This document shows positions 17,207 to 25,949 of a stretch of DNA of 64,000 nt, piece by piece. The translations under genes and the position numbers were made by a program. The notes beneath the pieces are model-generated. The model saw only the letters and a program-made list of their open reading frames with translations, ran no database searches and was not told the DNA's origin. The number at the start of each line of letters is the position of its first letter. The first letter of the stretch is position 1. Where the stretch lies: positions 4,464,001 to 4,528,000 of the forward strand of contig NZ_CP113519.1 of the NCBI RefSeq assembly GCF_026723825.1, given 5' to 3'. Source of the stretch: Pseudomonas sp. GOM7. Its GTDB lineage: Bacteria > Pseudomonadota > Gammaproteobacteria > Pseudomonadales > Pseudomonadaceae.

Positions 17207-18553
17207 ATGACGAACAAGCACTCCAGCACAGAAGACGTTAAGGCCTCATTGTCCAACGGCACCCCTACGTTCTGGACAAACCCGAACCGCAATGGCGACG
17301 GGAAACCAGGGAATGCCTGGGAAGGCCAACGTATTGGACGCCAGGAAATCCTTGACGCAGCCGATCGTTTTCATCGTTTCAGAAAGGTGCTGACAGCGCT
17401 ATTCCCGGAGCTTCAGGCAAGCGAAGGCGTCATCGAGTCGGAACTCGTCCGTACCCAACAACTACAGCAGGCACTTGGGCTAGACCTTGCCCATGGCCGC
17501 CTCTATGTCAAAGCGGATCACAGCCTCCCTATCGCCGGCTCGATCAAGGCTCGAGGTGGCATTCATGAGGTGCTTCAGTTCGCCGAGCAGGTTGCCCTCC
17601 AGCATGGGCTGATCACCCCGACAAATGCGGACAACATCTCAAGCCTCGCGAGCCGGGAGCTGCTCTCGAAGTATCGAGTCGCAGTCGGCTCCACAGGCAA
17701 CCTTGGCCTGAGCATCGGAATCATCGCCTCGGCCCTGGGATTCCAGACGACAGTCCACATGTCTTCTGATGCAAAGGAATGGAAGAAAAAGCGCCTGCGC
17801 GATCGTGGCGTCAGCGTGGTGGAACATGAGGGCGACTACGCGGCTGCGGTTGCCGCGGGCAGAAAGGAAGCCGAGGCCGACCCGTTCTGCCACTTTGTCG
17901 ACGACGAAAGCTCCTTGTCACTGTTCTGTGGCTACAGCGCCGCGGCCCTGGCACTCAAAAACCAGATCGCCGAGCACGGCATCACAGTGAACGCAGAGAA
18001 CCCCCTCCTTGTTTATCTGCCCTGCGGCGTGGGTGGCGCACCTGGTGGGATCGCTTATGGCTTGGCGCACATCTTCGGCAAGGATGTGCATTGCTTCTTC
18101 GCGGAACCCATCGCATCGCCCTGCTTTCTGGTTTCGATGCTTGCCGAGGATGGAAGCACACCCAGCGTCTATGACCTGGGCCTGGACAACAAAACCGAAG
18201 CCGATGGCCTCGCGGTGCCGCGCGCATCGGAATGCGCCTCCCAGGTAATGAGATCCGCACTGGCCGGGGTATTCACGGTTGCCGATGAAAGCCTTTTCCA
18301 GCACCTGCATCGCGTGGCCGAGACCGAATCCCTACGCATAGAACCTTCGGCTGCGGCAGCCTTCGACGGCCCCAGGTGGCTCGTGGAGTCCAGCGCAGGA
18401 CGCGAATACCTGGACAAGCACGGCCTTGCTCCATACATGCCCAATGCCACACATATCCTGTGGACGACAGGGGGGCTGTTCGTACCGGAGGAGGAGTACG
18501 AAACATTCCATCGCCGGGGAAAAGAGCTGAACGCGAACGCGCCGCAACGCTGA
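17207..18553 (+). CDS. dsdA: D-serine ammonia-lyase (DsdA-like PLP enzyme)
   Basis: 448 aa, matching the ~440 aa of DsdA. The PLP lysine is K114 in PIAGSIKARGGIHE, the cofactor phosphate loop region is GSTGNLGLSIG, and CGVGGAPGGIAYGL is the conserved glycine-rich segment. DsdA converts D-serine to pyruvate and ammonia, and tolerates other beta-hydroxy-D-amino acids such as D-threonine. No DsdX permease or LysR-type DsdC is nearby; instead the gene sits 49 bp behind a GMC oxidoreductase in a catabolic island. A side-chain-modified D-serine, for instance an aryl-serine, is therefore a reasonable alternative substrate (inference). The fold-type II family assignment is firm, the substrate is not. 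Confidence 0.85.
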   Translation: MTNKHSSTEDVKASLSNGTPTFWTNPNRNGDGKPGNAWEGQRIGRQEILDAADRFHRFRKVLTALFPELQASEGVIESELVRTQQLQQALGLDLAHGRLYVKADHSLPIAGSIKARGGIHEVLQFAEQVALQHGLITPTNADNISSLASRELLSKYRVAVGSTGNLGLSIGIIASALGFQTTVHMSSDAKEWKKKRLRDRGVSVVEHEGDYAAAVAAGRKEAEADPFCHFVDDESSLSLFCGYSAAALALKNQIAEHGITVNAENPLLVYLPCGVGGAPGGIAYGLAHIFGKDVHCFFAEPIASPCFLVSMLAEDGSTPSVYDLGLDNKTEADGLAVPRASECASQVMRSALAGVFTVADESLFQHLHRVAETESLRIEPSAAAAFDGPRWLVESSAGREYLDKHGLAPYMPNATHILWTTGGLFVPEEEYETFHRRGKELNANAPQR

Positions 18554-18568
18554 CGGAGCCACTGAAAC

Positions 18569-18605
18569 ATGACATTAGTCAGCCTTTTTTACTGACTAAT
18601 GTGCA
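18569..18605. promoter_or_regulatory. Two island operator copies arranged as an 11-bp hairpin between convergent genes
   Basis: ATGACATTAGTCAG (18569-18582) and CTGACTAATGTGCA (18592-18605) both fit the island motif. Together they form a perfect 11-bp inverted repeat (18572-18582 with 18592-18602) around a T-rich nine-base loop. The position, between the ends of dsdA and the TetR gene, suggests a bidirectional terminator, a regulator-binding site, or both. Confidence 0.55.
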
Positions 18606-18636
18606 TTACGTGGCGATTCGATACGAGGCGCCTCCC

Positions 18637-19356
18637 CTAGCGTCTCGGCATCGTTTCCGGGAAGTAACAACGCAGGTAAGCAATACAGGCCCGAACCGAC
18701 TCCTCGAACGTCTCGTCATCGACTCGCCCGTGACGAGCATAGGAACCTATCCATAGACCGTCGGACATTTCGGCAGCATACATAAGGTAGGTCGCCATAT
18801 TCGGGACGTCAGGCACGACGAAGAACTTGTCGAAAAGCTCCCTAGCAGCCTTGCCGTGGTAGCGGTTCATCTCCAGGTTATTCACACGCATCGACCGGTG
18901 AAGAACTGGCCCCAACATGATTTCAGCCATGGGGCGACTTGAGTTCAGCTCATCCCTCGCTAGCGACATCGCCCTACGCACGAGTTCCTGCCAACTCGAG
19001 ACTTCGGAGAACCCCTGGGCGAGACTGAAATCCAGGATTCGCTGGGTCAACAGATCGTTGAAATAAGCATTCAGTTCGATATGTATCGCCGTCATCGTGC
19101 TGAAGAGATAATGCACGGAAGGCGGCGGCAATCCTGTCGCCTTGCCGATGTCATGCAGGCTTATATCTTCGACATTCGAGCTCTTGAGGAGCTCGATAGT
19201 GGCATCCAATATGGCCTGATATCTCTTCCTGCTGCGCTCCTGTGCAGGAACACGCGCAGCACGCACCACTTGCGATGTACGCCCCTTACGGTGCGAGGCC
19301 TTTTCCCTGACTACAGCAACCTCGGTTTCACTCGACTCAGGCTCAGTGCTCTTCAC
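18637..19356 (-). CDS. TetR/AcrR family transcriptional regulator (probable island regulator)
   Basis: 239 aa. A ~40-residue basic N-terminal extension precedes the TetR DNA-binding domain (YQAILDATIELLKSSNVEDISLHDIGKATGLPPPSVHYLF, residues ~47-85), and the remainder is an all-helical ligand-binding domain. It is the only regulator in the island. It is transcribed 45 bp behind the FAD oxidoreductase gene, whose promoter region carries an island operator, so autoregulation is likely. I infer that it binds YTGACTWANGTCAG and is relieved by the substrate or a pathway intermediate. The GTG 19356 start has a poor ribosome binding site; an internal start removing part of the basic extension is possible. 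Confidence 0.85.
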   Translation of the reverse strand: MKSTEPESSETEVAVVREKASHRKGRTSQVVRAARVPAQERSRKRYQAILDATIELLKSSNVEDISLHDIGKATGLPPPSVHYLFSTMTAIHIELNAYFNDLLTQRILDFSLAQGFSEVSSWQELVRRAMSLARDELNSSRPMAEIMLGPVLHRSMRVNNLEMNRYHGKAARELFDKFFVVPDVPNMATYLMYAAEMSDGLWIGSYARHGRVDDETFEESVRACIAYLRCYFPETMPRR

Positions 19357-19400
19357 TTAAATAATCACTTTTTGATTCATTGGGAGTGAAGAGCCGATCA

Positions 19401-20708
19401 TTAACCTCTCAACACTCGCTCTGCTGCCCGCAGACCACTTTGCACAGCGGACTCCATGTGCACGCCATCATAATCGTTACTTGCAAATGAGACGCCCTGT
19501 AACTGTTCAGCATGCTTCTTGAACGCCAGGATCTTAGCATGCTGCCCAGGCGAGAGGCGACCCAACCCCCAGTGGTGCCGCTGCACCTTGACCTCGTCCA
19601 GCATCGACGCGATGCCGGGAAAGAAATCATCCATCTCGTTCAATGCCTTGGTCATCACCTCGGCATCCGACATATTCACCAGGGCCGCGGCGTCTGGGTA
19701 GCTCGGCCAGGCCGAAATGATGCCCTTTCCGCTGGGAACAAGATGCGGGGTCTTGACCGTGTGATTGATCGCCATATTGAACGTCATGTTTCGGTAGGCA
19801 TGGCCCATGTATATGAAAGCCTTCGTATCCAGAGGACGATCCAAGAAGAAATAGACCAGCGTCATTGGAATGTTGGGGAAGGCCATCAGGAACTCCCGCT
19901 GGGCAACGAACTCATCGGGCATTATCTTCGCGGCAGCGCCGACAGGGCATGCAACTATTACATGATCGGCTTTGAGCGTACTGCCGTCGGCCAATTGCAC
20001 CCCAGTGACACGCCCCTTTTCGCACAAGAGTTTCTTGACCTCAGTCTCGTACCTCACATCCAACGAGGCGGCAATCGCTTCTGCCAGAGAGCTGTTGCCC
20101 TTGCGCAGCGTTGCAACCTTCGTTGTGCTTATGAGCTTCATGAGATTGAGAAAATGATAAAGGTTCGTGTGCTCCAGATCGGTGCCGACCATGGCATGAG
20201 CAGCCGGCCGGAGCACATAGTCGGTAAATGCCTTACCCGCCCAGGCAAACTCTTCGGCGGTCGAGATATTGTCATAGGCGGGAATATCGAGATGAGTCTC
20301 GTATAACGAGAACTTCTTCATCGCCACCAGGTATTTCGCGACAAACCAAGCGAAATCTGCCGTGCCGCGCACACCCAGAAGTTTGGCCAGCCCCATGTTT
20401 CCGAGCGGATAGACGGGCTCTCCCTGCCGATTGAGATAGCACGCCTGCTGGTTGACCTGTGGAACCAGATCCCGGGTCAAGCCGAACCTGTCGATCAACC
20501 CGAGCGTCTGGGCATAACCGTGGCTTCCAGAGTGAAAACCCTGAGCGCCTGCCTCGACCATGTCGCCCTTGTGCGAAAGGTGAACCACACGCCCCCCTGG
20601 GCGCTCCGTTGACTCAAGCACAACGACTTTCTTTCCTGCTGCCTGGAGCTTGTCTGCCGCCGCCAAGCCCGACAGCCCGGCACCAATTACTAGGGTGTGA
20701 TCACTCAT
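19401..20708 (-). CDS. FAD-dependent amine oxidase/phytoene desaturase-like oxidoreductase
   Basis: 435 aa. The N-terminal VIGAGLSGLAAADKLQAAGKKVVVLE is a dinucleotide-binding motif followed by ERPGGRV, the FAD motif of the amine oxidase/protoporphyrinogen oxidase superfamily. The C-terminal SNDYDGVHMESAVQSGLRAAERVL is the closing FAD-contact region. Members oxidise amines or desaturate ring and polyene substrates; the specific reaction cannot be deduced. The start is taken as ATG 20708 because the conserved domain begins there; a GTG at 20756 would add 16 residues, and neither has a strong Shine-Dalgarno site. It probably forms an operon with the TetR gene and is divergent from the alpha/beta-hydrolase. 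Confidence 0.85.
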   Translation of the reverse strand: MSDHTLVIGAGLSGLAAADKLQAAGKKVVVLESTERPGGRVVHLSHKGDMVEAGAQGFHSGSHGYAQTLGLIDRFGLTRDLVPQVNQQACYLNRQGEPVYPLGNMGLAKLLGVRGTADFAWFVAKYLVAMKKFSLYETHLDIPAYDNISTAEEFAWAGKAFTDYVLRPAAHAMVGTDLEHTNLYHFLNLMKLISTTKVATLRKGNSSLAEAIAASLDVRYETEVKKLLCEKGRVTGVQLADGSTLKADHVIVACPVGAAAKIMPDEFVAQREFLMAFPNIPMTLVYFFLDRPLDTKAFIYMGHAYRNMTFNMAINHTVKTPHLVPSGKGIISAWPSYPDAAALVNMSDAEVMTKALNEMDDFFPGIASMLDEVKVQRHHWGLGRLSPGQHAKILAFKKHAEQLQGVSFASNDYDGVHMESAVQSGLRAAERVLRG

Positions 20709-20779
20709 TCTGGGTACATCTGCATGGGTCTTTAGGAGAGGCGATGATGCAGGCACGGAAATCAGATCGCAACATTTTC

Positions 20780-20807
20780 TTGACTAACGTCAGCTTTTGA
20801 ATAGTCT
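20780..20807 (+). promoter_or_regulatory. Island operator copy 5 overlapping a sigma70-like promoter
   Basis: TTGACTAACGTCAG (20780-20793) fits the island motif. Its TTGACT can act as a -35 element, with TAGTCT (20802-20807) 16 bases downstream as a -10, for the hydrolase gene at 20845. A repressor bound here would cover the -35. The same site lies upstream of the leftward FAD oxidoreductase-TetR pair. Confidence 0.6.
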
Positions 20808-20844
20808 AGGCCTCATCTGAGTGAAGTCCGTTCGGAGACCCATC

Positions 20845-21774
20845 GTGGAAAACCCACCCCTGGCTAACAAGCGCGAACAGAGCGGCACCTTCGAGTCATC
20901 TACGGGAGCAGAGCTCTATTACAGGGACTTCAAGCCGGCTCAAGGCCTTGATGTCATCCCGCTGCTCTGTCTTCACGGCTTCATGCGTACCTCCCGTGAT
21001 TTCTGCGAACTGGGGGAGACGCTCTGCGCAGCGGGGGTACGCGTAATCGCGCCGGATCTGCGCGGCCGTGGGCTTTCAAGCCGCTTCGAGGATGCCAGGC
21101 AGTATCACTACGACCTGACCAAGCAGGATGTCGTCGAACTCCTCGAACACCTCGACATCGATCGAGTGGCGATAGTCGGCGTTGCACTGGGTGCAATCAT
21201 CGCTCAGGACCTGGTTGCCGAACGACCGGATCTGGTCAAGGGAATCGTGCTCAACGACCAGGGCGCCGAAGTCGGCGAAGCCTCGGCCAAGAAGATGGCG
21301 TCGAACGTAGAGAATGCCGATTACAGCTGGGAAGAAGCGGTGGCTCGGATGAAGAGTCAATTCGGAGAAACCTATCCCGGGCTGACCGACGAGCGCTGGG
21401 AGAATCTCACGTGGCGAGCCTACAGAGAAACGCGCCCAGGGCGATGGGCGCGTGACTTCGATCTGAAAACTTTCGAGGACATCCCTCGCCTGAAAGCGGA
21501 GCACGCCGATGGCTGGACGTCCTTTCTGAACACGCGCGGCACCCCCGTAGCCATTCTGCGCGGGGAGCTCTCCAGCTATTTCCCGGCAGACTGTGCCCAG
21601 AAAATGATCGACAGGCACCCGGACGCCGTTCTGACCGTCGTAGCCGGCCGTGGCCACCCGCCGTTACTAGACGAGCCGGAGTCAATCGCCGCTCTCTTCA
21701 CGTTATTGGAGCGAGCAAGCGATAGGAAGCCTGACAACCTGGTATCCAATCACCAGCGGGGCGCCCCCCGCTGA
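20845..21774 (+). CDS. Alpha/beta-hydrolase fold protein lacking the nucleophile serine
   Basis: 309 aa with the standard fold: LLCLHGFMRTSRDF (oxyanion-hole HG), APDLRGRGLSS, the nucleophile-elbow position and a C-terminal catalytic His in GRGHPP (H271). At the elbow the motif is GVALG, so residue 114 is Ala where nearly all active esterases have Ser, Cys or Asp. The same substitution (GHALG) is found in RutD, which handles aminoacrylate. The protein may therefore catalyse a non-covalent reaction such as hydration, carbamate or enamine hydrolysis, or lyase chemistry. GTG 20845 with GGAGA upstream is preferred over GTG 20821. It is the first gene of the rightward transport group. Confidence 0.85.
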   Translation: MENPPLANKREQSGTFESSTGAELYYRDFKPAQGLDVIPLLCLHGFMRTSRDFCELGETLCAAGVRVIAPDLRGRGLSSRFEDARQYHYDLTKQDVVELLEHLDIDRVAIVGVALGAIIAQDLVAERPDLVKGIVLNDQGAEVGEASAKKMASNVENADYSWEEAVARMKSQFGETYPGLTDERWENLTWRAYRETRPGRWARDFDLKTFEDIPRLKAEHADGWTSFLNTRGTPVAILRGELSSYFPADCAQKMIDRHPDAVLTVVAGRGHPPLLDEPESIAALFTLLERASDRKPDNLVSNHQRGAPR

Positions 21775-21965
21775 ACAACAAGAAATAAAGCAAACGATAA
21801 CAACAAGAACTCGCCATTTGCCCCAACAAGCAAGCGGTACTTTTCAGTTAAGCGCTTCACTCGCTACCCCCTTCCCACTGGGAAGGCGCGTCACTGCCTA
21901 AAACTACAACAGCAAACAGTCTCTACAGCCAAGAATCGTAGGGGCTACCGCATAAGGGCTAAACA

Positions 21966-23351
21966 ATGACAAGCAAGAACCGCCTTGTGAACTTTCCTCT
22001 CTATACGATTGGAGATCTTTCCTCAGGAATCTATGGCATAGGGCCCGCCATCCTCCTGATGTTCTATATGACCAATGTGCTAGGCATCCCTGTTGCCATT
22101 GCCACGGTCGCAGCCTCACTCCCAAAATTCCTGGATCTTATATTCAGCCCGTTCATCGGTAGCTGGTCCGACAGAACCTCCACCCGCATGGGTCGGCGCA
22201 GACCTTATCTGCTTGCTTCCGCTATCCTCATATTCCCCTTGTTCCTCGGCATATGGGCGGCTCCCTTCAAAGACCCTCTCCTGTCGGCCTGCTTCATCGC
22301 CGTGACCTATACTGCCTGCTCATTCTGCTATGCCGCGTTCCTGGTTCCCTACTGCGCACTCAATAGCGAAATCACCACCACCTACAACGACAACTCCGTA
22401 CTCAACTCATATCGCGCGTCCTACTCCATGATGGGCTGCCTATTAGCCGGTGCTGGCGCCCCCATGATCGTGGAACATTTCGGAGGCTCTCGCACCGGTT
22501 ACGCGGCCATGGGGATCAGCCTGGCCGGGATCATGTGCGTCAGCATGCTGATCACCTTCTTCGCATCCAAAGAGCCAATAAGAACCACTATCACTGAAAA
22601 GATCCCACTCAGGGATACACTGCGCGCAATCGTAGGAAACAGGCCTTTTTCCTACCTGACGTCCACATATATTCTTCACATGATTGCAGGCGGCATTGTC
22701 AGTGCATCCCTTGCATACTTCGTAACCTATGTGCTCGGCAAAGATGTTTCTACGGTTGCGTCCATCTTCTTCTTGTCCTTTGCCGTTTCCATTGCCACCA
22801 TCCCGATCTTTCTGGCCGTTGGCAAGAAAGCAGGAAAACATGCCACATTCACCAGTGCATATGTGATAGCTGTATTCGCAAGTCTCGGCTTTGCCTCTTT
22901 GGATCACCAGTCAAGCATGCTGCATATTTATGCGGTAGGTGCATTCGCGGGGTTGGCTGAGGGGGCTATTCAGGCCTTCGGCTATGCCATGCTATCGGAC
23001 TGCATCCGACACGGGGATTCCCGCCAGGGCGCCCTGCTCAGTGGCGTCTTCATTGCCGGTGAGAAGACCGCACTTGCAATAGGCGCAGTCGTGGCAGGGA
23101 GCGTATTGAGCATTTCCGGTTTGATCGAAACCGAAGATGGCTCTATCGCGCAACCCGACTCCGCGATCAGCGGCATTCGCATGGCGGTCGTCATGCTTCC
23201 GATCGTCTTGAACATTCTCGGCGCCCTGCTCTTCATCAAATACAGAACGTTCGATACGAGAATCGCCCAGCAAGACGCAGAAAACCAATTGAAAGAAGCC
23301 GCGCTTACAGCCATCACAAGCGAACCGGCACTCGCCAACTCCAAGCTGTAA
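21966..23351 (+). CDS. GPH-family (glycoside-pentoside-hexuronide) cation symporter
   Basis: 461 aa and about 12 membrane helices. NFPLYTIGDLSSGIYGIGPAILLMFYMTNVLG at the N-terminus and the loop SDRTSTRMGRRRPYLLASA (D-x-T-x-T-x-x-GRRRP) are diagnostic of GPH/MelB-type symporters. These import sugars, uronides or, in environmental proteobacteria, various aromatic or steroid glycosides with Na+ or H+. The gene lies 191 bp after the hydrolase, in a gap containing a 7-bp hairpin (21870-21886) and nothing else recognisable. It precedes a porin gene, so the two probably supply the pathway with substrate. Confidence 0.9.
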   Translation: MTSKNRLVNFPLYTIGDLSSGIYGIGPAILLMFYMTNVLGIPVAIATVAASLPKFLDLIFSPFIGSWSDRTSTRMGRRRPYLLASAILIFPLFLGIWAAPFKDPLLSACFIAVTYTACSFCYAAFLVPYCALNSEITTTYNDNSVLNSYRASYSMMGCLLAGAGAPMIVEHFGGSRTGYAAMGISLAGIMCVSMLITFFASKEPIRTTITEKIPLRDTLRAIVGNRPFSYLTSTYILHMIAGGIVSASLAYFVTYVLGKDVSTVASIFFLSFAVSIATIPIFLAVGKKAGKHATFTSAYVIAVFASLGFASLDHQSSMLHIYAVGAFAGLAEGAIQAFGYAMLSDCIRHGDSRQGALLSGVFIAGEKTALAIGAVVAGSVLSISGLIETEDGSIAQPDSAISGIRMAVVMLPIVLNILGALLFIKYRTFDTRIAQQDAENQLKEAALTAITSEPALANSKL

Positions 23352-23371
23352 AACACCCGCTTTTCTCATAA

Positions 23372-23393
23372 AGGCTCGCCAGCCGGCGAGCCT
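23372..23393 (+). terminator. Hairpin after the GPH symporter gene
   Basis: A 9-bp perfect inverted repeat (23372-23380 with 23385-23393) with a four-base loop starts 20 nt past the stop codon. No strong T-run follows, so termination may be partial and the porin gene could still be reached by read-through. Confidence 0.5.
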
Positions 23394-23541
23394 GATGAAT
23401 TACCCAGCATAAAAACCCTTGTTCAAAGGGAGGGCCAACTCATACCTGAAATCCGAAAATAACAAACCGCACAACGATATAAAACTGCAAAAAAGCCTCT
23501 TAGAACTGCCCTTACTAATACAAAACCAATGGGACTCGAAA

Positions 23542-24264
23542 ATGCTCAAGAATTTTTCTGGTTTTAGTGTCGGACTCATCACCCTTGCAGCGCTGCCAGC
23601 GCACGCAATCGAAATCAATGACAGCACCAATGCCTATCTGACGATCAACCTGCTTTCGGACTACCGCAGCAACGGCATGTCTCAGACCCAAGGCGACCCA
23701 GCCGTTCAGAGTGAACTGAGCATCCTGCACGACAGCGGTGCACTCCTTGGCTTCTGGGCATCCAGCGTCGATTTCGGTACCAAGACCCGGCTGGAGACAG
23801 GGGGCTACCTCGGTATATTCAAGCAGTTGAACGATGACATCAGCGTCACTACAACCATGGGCAGGTATATTTACCCCAAGAACTCGTCGTATTCATTGAA
23901 TGAGTTCTACGGCGCCCTGACCTACAAGAATCTTAAATATACTTTCATTTACGATTTCGCCATGGAAGACGCACCGAACGCCAAATACCAATATCTTGGC
24001 TATACCTTCTCGACCCCCTACGACACTTCTCTTCTGCTTGAGGTCGGCTACCACGACGTTGGTGAGATCCTGTATAGCTCCGATGGCGACACGCGCAACA
24101 ACTATACGACCAGAAAGGTATCGCTAAAGAAGAACGTCGTGGGTATCGACTGGTCCGTCAGCTATATCGACACCGACCTGTCGAAGACCGAATGTCTGTA
24201 TACGGTAGGCACGGCGGAATCCTGCAGCGCCGGCCTGGTCTTTGGCGCGAGCAAGACCTTCTAA
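23542..24264 (+). CDS. TorF family putative outer-membrane porin
   Basis: 240 aa. The signal peptide (residues ~1-22, ending LPAHA) is followed by INDSTNAYLTINLLSDYRSNGMSQTQGDPAVQ, the typical opening of TorF (Gcw_chp) proteins, then alternating beta-strand sequence ending in LVFGASKTF with the terminal aromatic residue expected of outer-membrane beta-barrels. It probably provides passive entry for the island substrate. The start ATG 23542 gives a clean signal peptide; the frame is open upstream but without an export signal. Its codon use is markedly more A/T-rich than the core genes. Confidence 0.85.
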   Translation: MLKNFSGFSVGLITLAALPAHAIEINDSTNAYLTINLLSDYRSNGMSQTQGDPAVQSELSILHDSGALLGFWASSVDFGTKTRLETGGYLGIFKQLNDDISVTTTMGRYIYPKNSSYSLNEFYGALTYKNLKYTFIYDFAMEDAPNAKYQYLGYTFSTPYDTSLLLEVGYHDVGEILYSSDGDTRNNYTTRKVSLKKNVVGIDWSVSYIDTDLSKTECLYTVGTAESCSAGLVFGASKTF

Positions 24265-24276
24265 CCTGCTGCATTC

Positions 24277-24297
24277 AAGTGCGCCCACGGCGCACTT
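24277..24297 (+). terminator. Hairpin after the porin gene
   Basis: A perfect 9-bp inverted repeat (24277-24285 with 24289-24297) with a 3-nt loop, 12 nt after the porin stop and in a convergent gap with the aldehyde dehydrogenase gene. It probably acts as a terminator. Only a short T-tract follows. Confidence 0.6.
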
Positions 24298-24415
24298 TCC
24301 AGCACAGTCAACACATGTTCAGTAATCCGGCTTAACGCGGGAAATCCCACCACCTGTCCATTGCCACTCAGGGCACCAGCAGCCTGAGCGTGCTGGCACC
24401 CGAGCCCTCATCAGG

Positions 24416-25858
24416 CTACGCCAAGAACATCGACTTGGTTTCCAGGAACTCCTCGATCCCAGCAGCCCCCCATTCGCGCCCATTTCCGGATTGCTTGTAA
24501 CCGCCAAAGGGCGCCGCAGGGTCGACGTTCGCGCCATTCAGATGAACCATCCCCGTGCGCAACCGTCGAGCGACACGCTCGGCATCGGCTGTATCAGCAC
24601 CGAAAACGTAGCCTGACAAACCGTAGATCGAGTCATTGGCCATTTCGATGGCATGCCGTTCATCATCGTAGGGAATGATCACCAGTACCGGCCCGAAGAT
24701 TTCCTCTTGAGCGATGATGCTTTTCCCATCAGGACAAACGAATACCGTCGGCGCAATGTAAAAGCCATTGGGCGGCGTATCCGGCATGGCCACACCACCG
24801 GTAACCAGCCGCCCGCCCTCCTTGAGGCCTGTATCGATGAGCTCAAGGACTTTCAGATACTGCCTGCGGTTAGCGATCGGGCCCATCTGGGTGTCAGGCG
24901 CCAGGGGGTCGCCAACCTTTATACCCGCGCATACGGCCTTGGCTATTGTCTCTACAGCGGCCAATTTGTTGCGAGGCACCAGCATTCGGGACGGCGCCGT
25001 GCAGCTCTGCCCCGAGTTGGCCATCATCAACAGAACGCCGTGCGTCACTGCAGCCGTCAGGTCTGCGCTATCGAGAATGATGTTCGCAGACTTGCCACCC
25101 AACTCCAGGCTGACTCGCTTTATGGTATCCGCTGCGGCCTTGGAGACCTGGGTACCCGCCCCCGTGGAACCGGTGAGCGAGATCATGTCGATCAATGGGT
25201 GGGAGGCCAGTATCTGGCCAAGCCGGCTGCCCTCCCCATGGATCATGTTGAACACCCCGGCGGGTACGCCGGCTTCGGCCAGGATTTCAGCGAGTAGCTG
25301 CGATGAGTAGGGGGCGTTCTGGCTTGGCTTCAGTACAACGGTGCATCCCGTTACCAGGGCCGGTGCAAGTTTGCATGCCACCTGATTCATAGGCCAGTTC
25401 CAGGGCGCAATCAGCGCGCACACGCCGACCGGCTCCTTGATCACCCGCGCTGCGCCAGCGCTTGTCTCGAAGGGATACTCACGGGCAATGGCAGCCGCCA
25501 CCCTGAAGTGCATCAGCCCCGCCGCTGCCTGAGCAGGAATCGACAGACTGTGCAGGGGAGCGCCCATTTCCAGGGTGATCGCTCGAGCCATCTCCTCCAG
25601 TCGGCGCTCATAAATGTCGCCAATGCGATCAAGCAGCTCAATTCGTTTGCTCAAGCTCGCCTGCGAGTAACTGGGGAATGCCGCATGAGCAGCCTGTATG
25701 GCCTGCACGGCATCGCGCTCGTCACCGAACAGGAGAACACCGGATTTCTCTCCGGTCGCAGGGTTGGTGATGTCATGGGGCCTACCGCCGTCGACCGGGT
25801 CGACCCATTGCCCATCGATGAAGAATTTATTCAGCTGTTTGAAGGTTTCGTTAACCAT
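24416..25858 (-). CDS. NAD(P)-dependent aldehyde dehydrogenase
   Basis: 480 aa, typical of the ALDH superfamily. Visible are PWNWPMNQ, the nucleotide-binding region GSTGAGTQVSK, the general base in LELGGKSANII, the catalytic Cys in NSGQSCTAPSR and the closing EEIFGPVLVII. It oxidises an aldehyde to the acid. It lies 91 bp downstream of the ThDP decarboxylase gene on the same strand, the pairing seen in mandelate-type routes (decarboxylase then benzaldehyde dehydrogenase), so it probably consumes the aldehyde made by that enzyme. ATG 25858 is chosen because GAGG precedes it; an in-frame ATG at 25879 lacks a ribosome binding site. Confidence 0.9.
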   Translation of the reverse strand: MVNETFKQLNKFFIDGQWVDPVDGGRPHDITNPATGEKSGVLLFGDERDAVQAIQAAHAAFPSYSQASLSKRIELLDRIGDIYERRLEEMARAITLEMGAPLHSLSIPAQAAAGLMHFRVAAAIAREYPFETSAGAARVIKEPVGVCALIAPWNWPMNQVACKLAPALVTGCTVVLKPSQNAPYSSQLLAEILAEAGVPAGVFNMIHGEGSRLGQILASHPLIDMISLTGSTGAGTQVSKAAADTIKRVSLELGGKSANIILDSADLTAAVTHGVLLMMANSGQSCTAPSRMLVPRNKLAAVETIAKAVCAGIKVGDPLAPDTQMGPIANRRQYLKVLELIDTGLKEGGRLVTGGVAMPDTPPNGFYIAPTVFVCPDGKSIIAQEEIFGPVLVIIPYDDERHAIEMANDSIYGLSGYVFGADTADAERVARRLRTGMVHLNGANVDPAAPFGGYKQSGNGREWGAAGIEEFLETKSMFLA

Positions 25859-25949
25859 TGTGTCCTCGATAAAAGTCATGACCGCTCGTGGTGGTAAAAG
25901 GAGGTCGTCGCGCCTCGTCAGACGGCACGCATGGCCTCGTACAGTGATT

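Noticed and set aside
23419..23541. N-terminal extension of the TorF-like porin
   Set aside because: The 41 extra residues have no export signal, while ATG 23542 starts a clean signal peptide.
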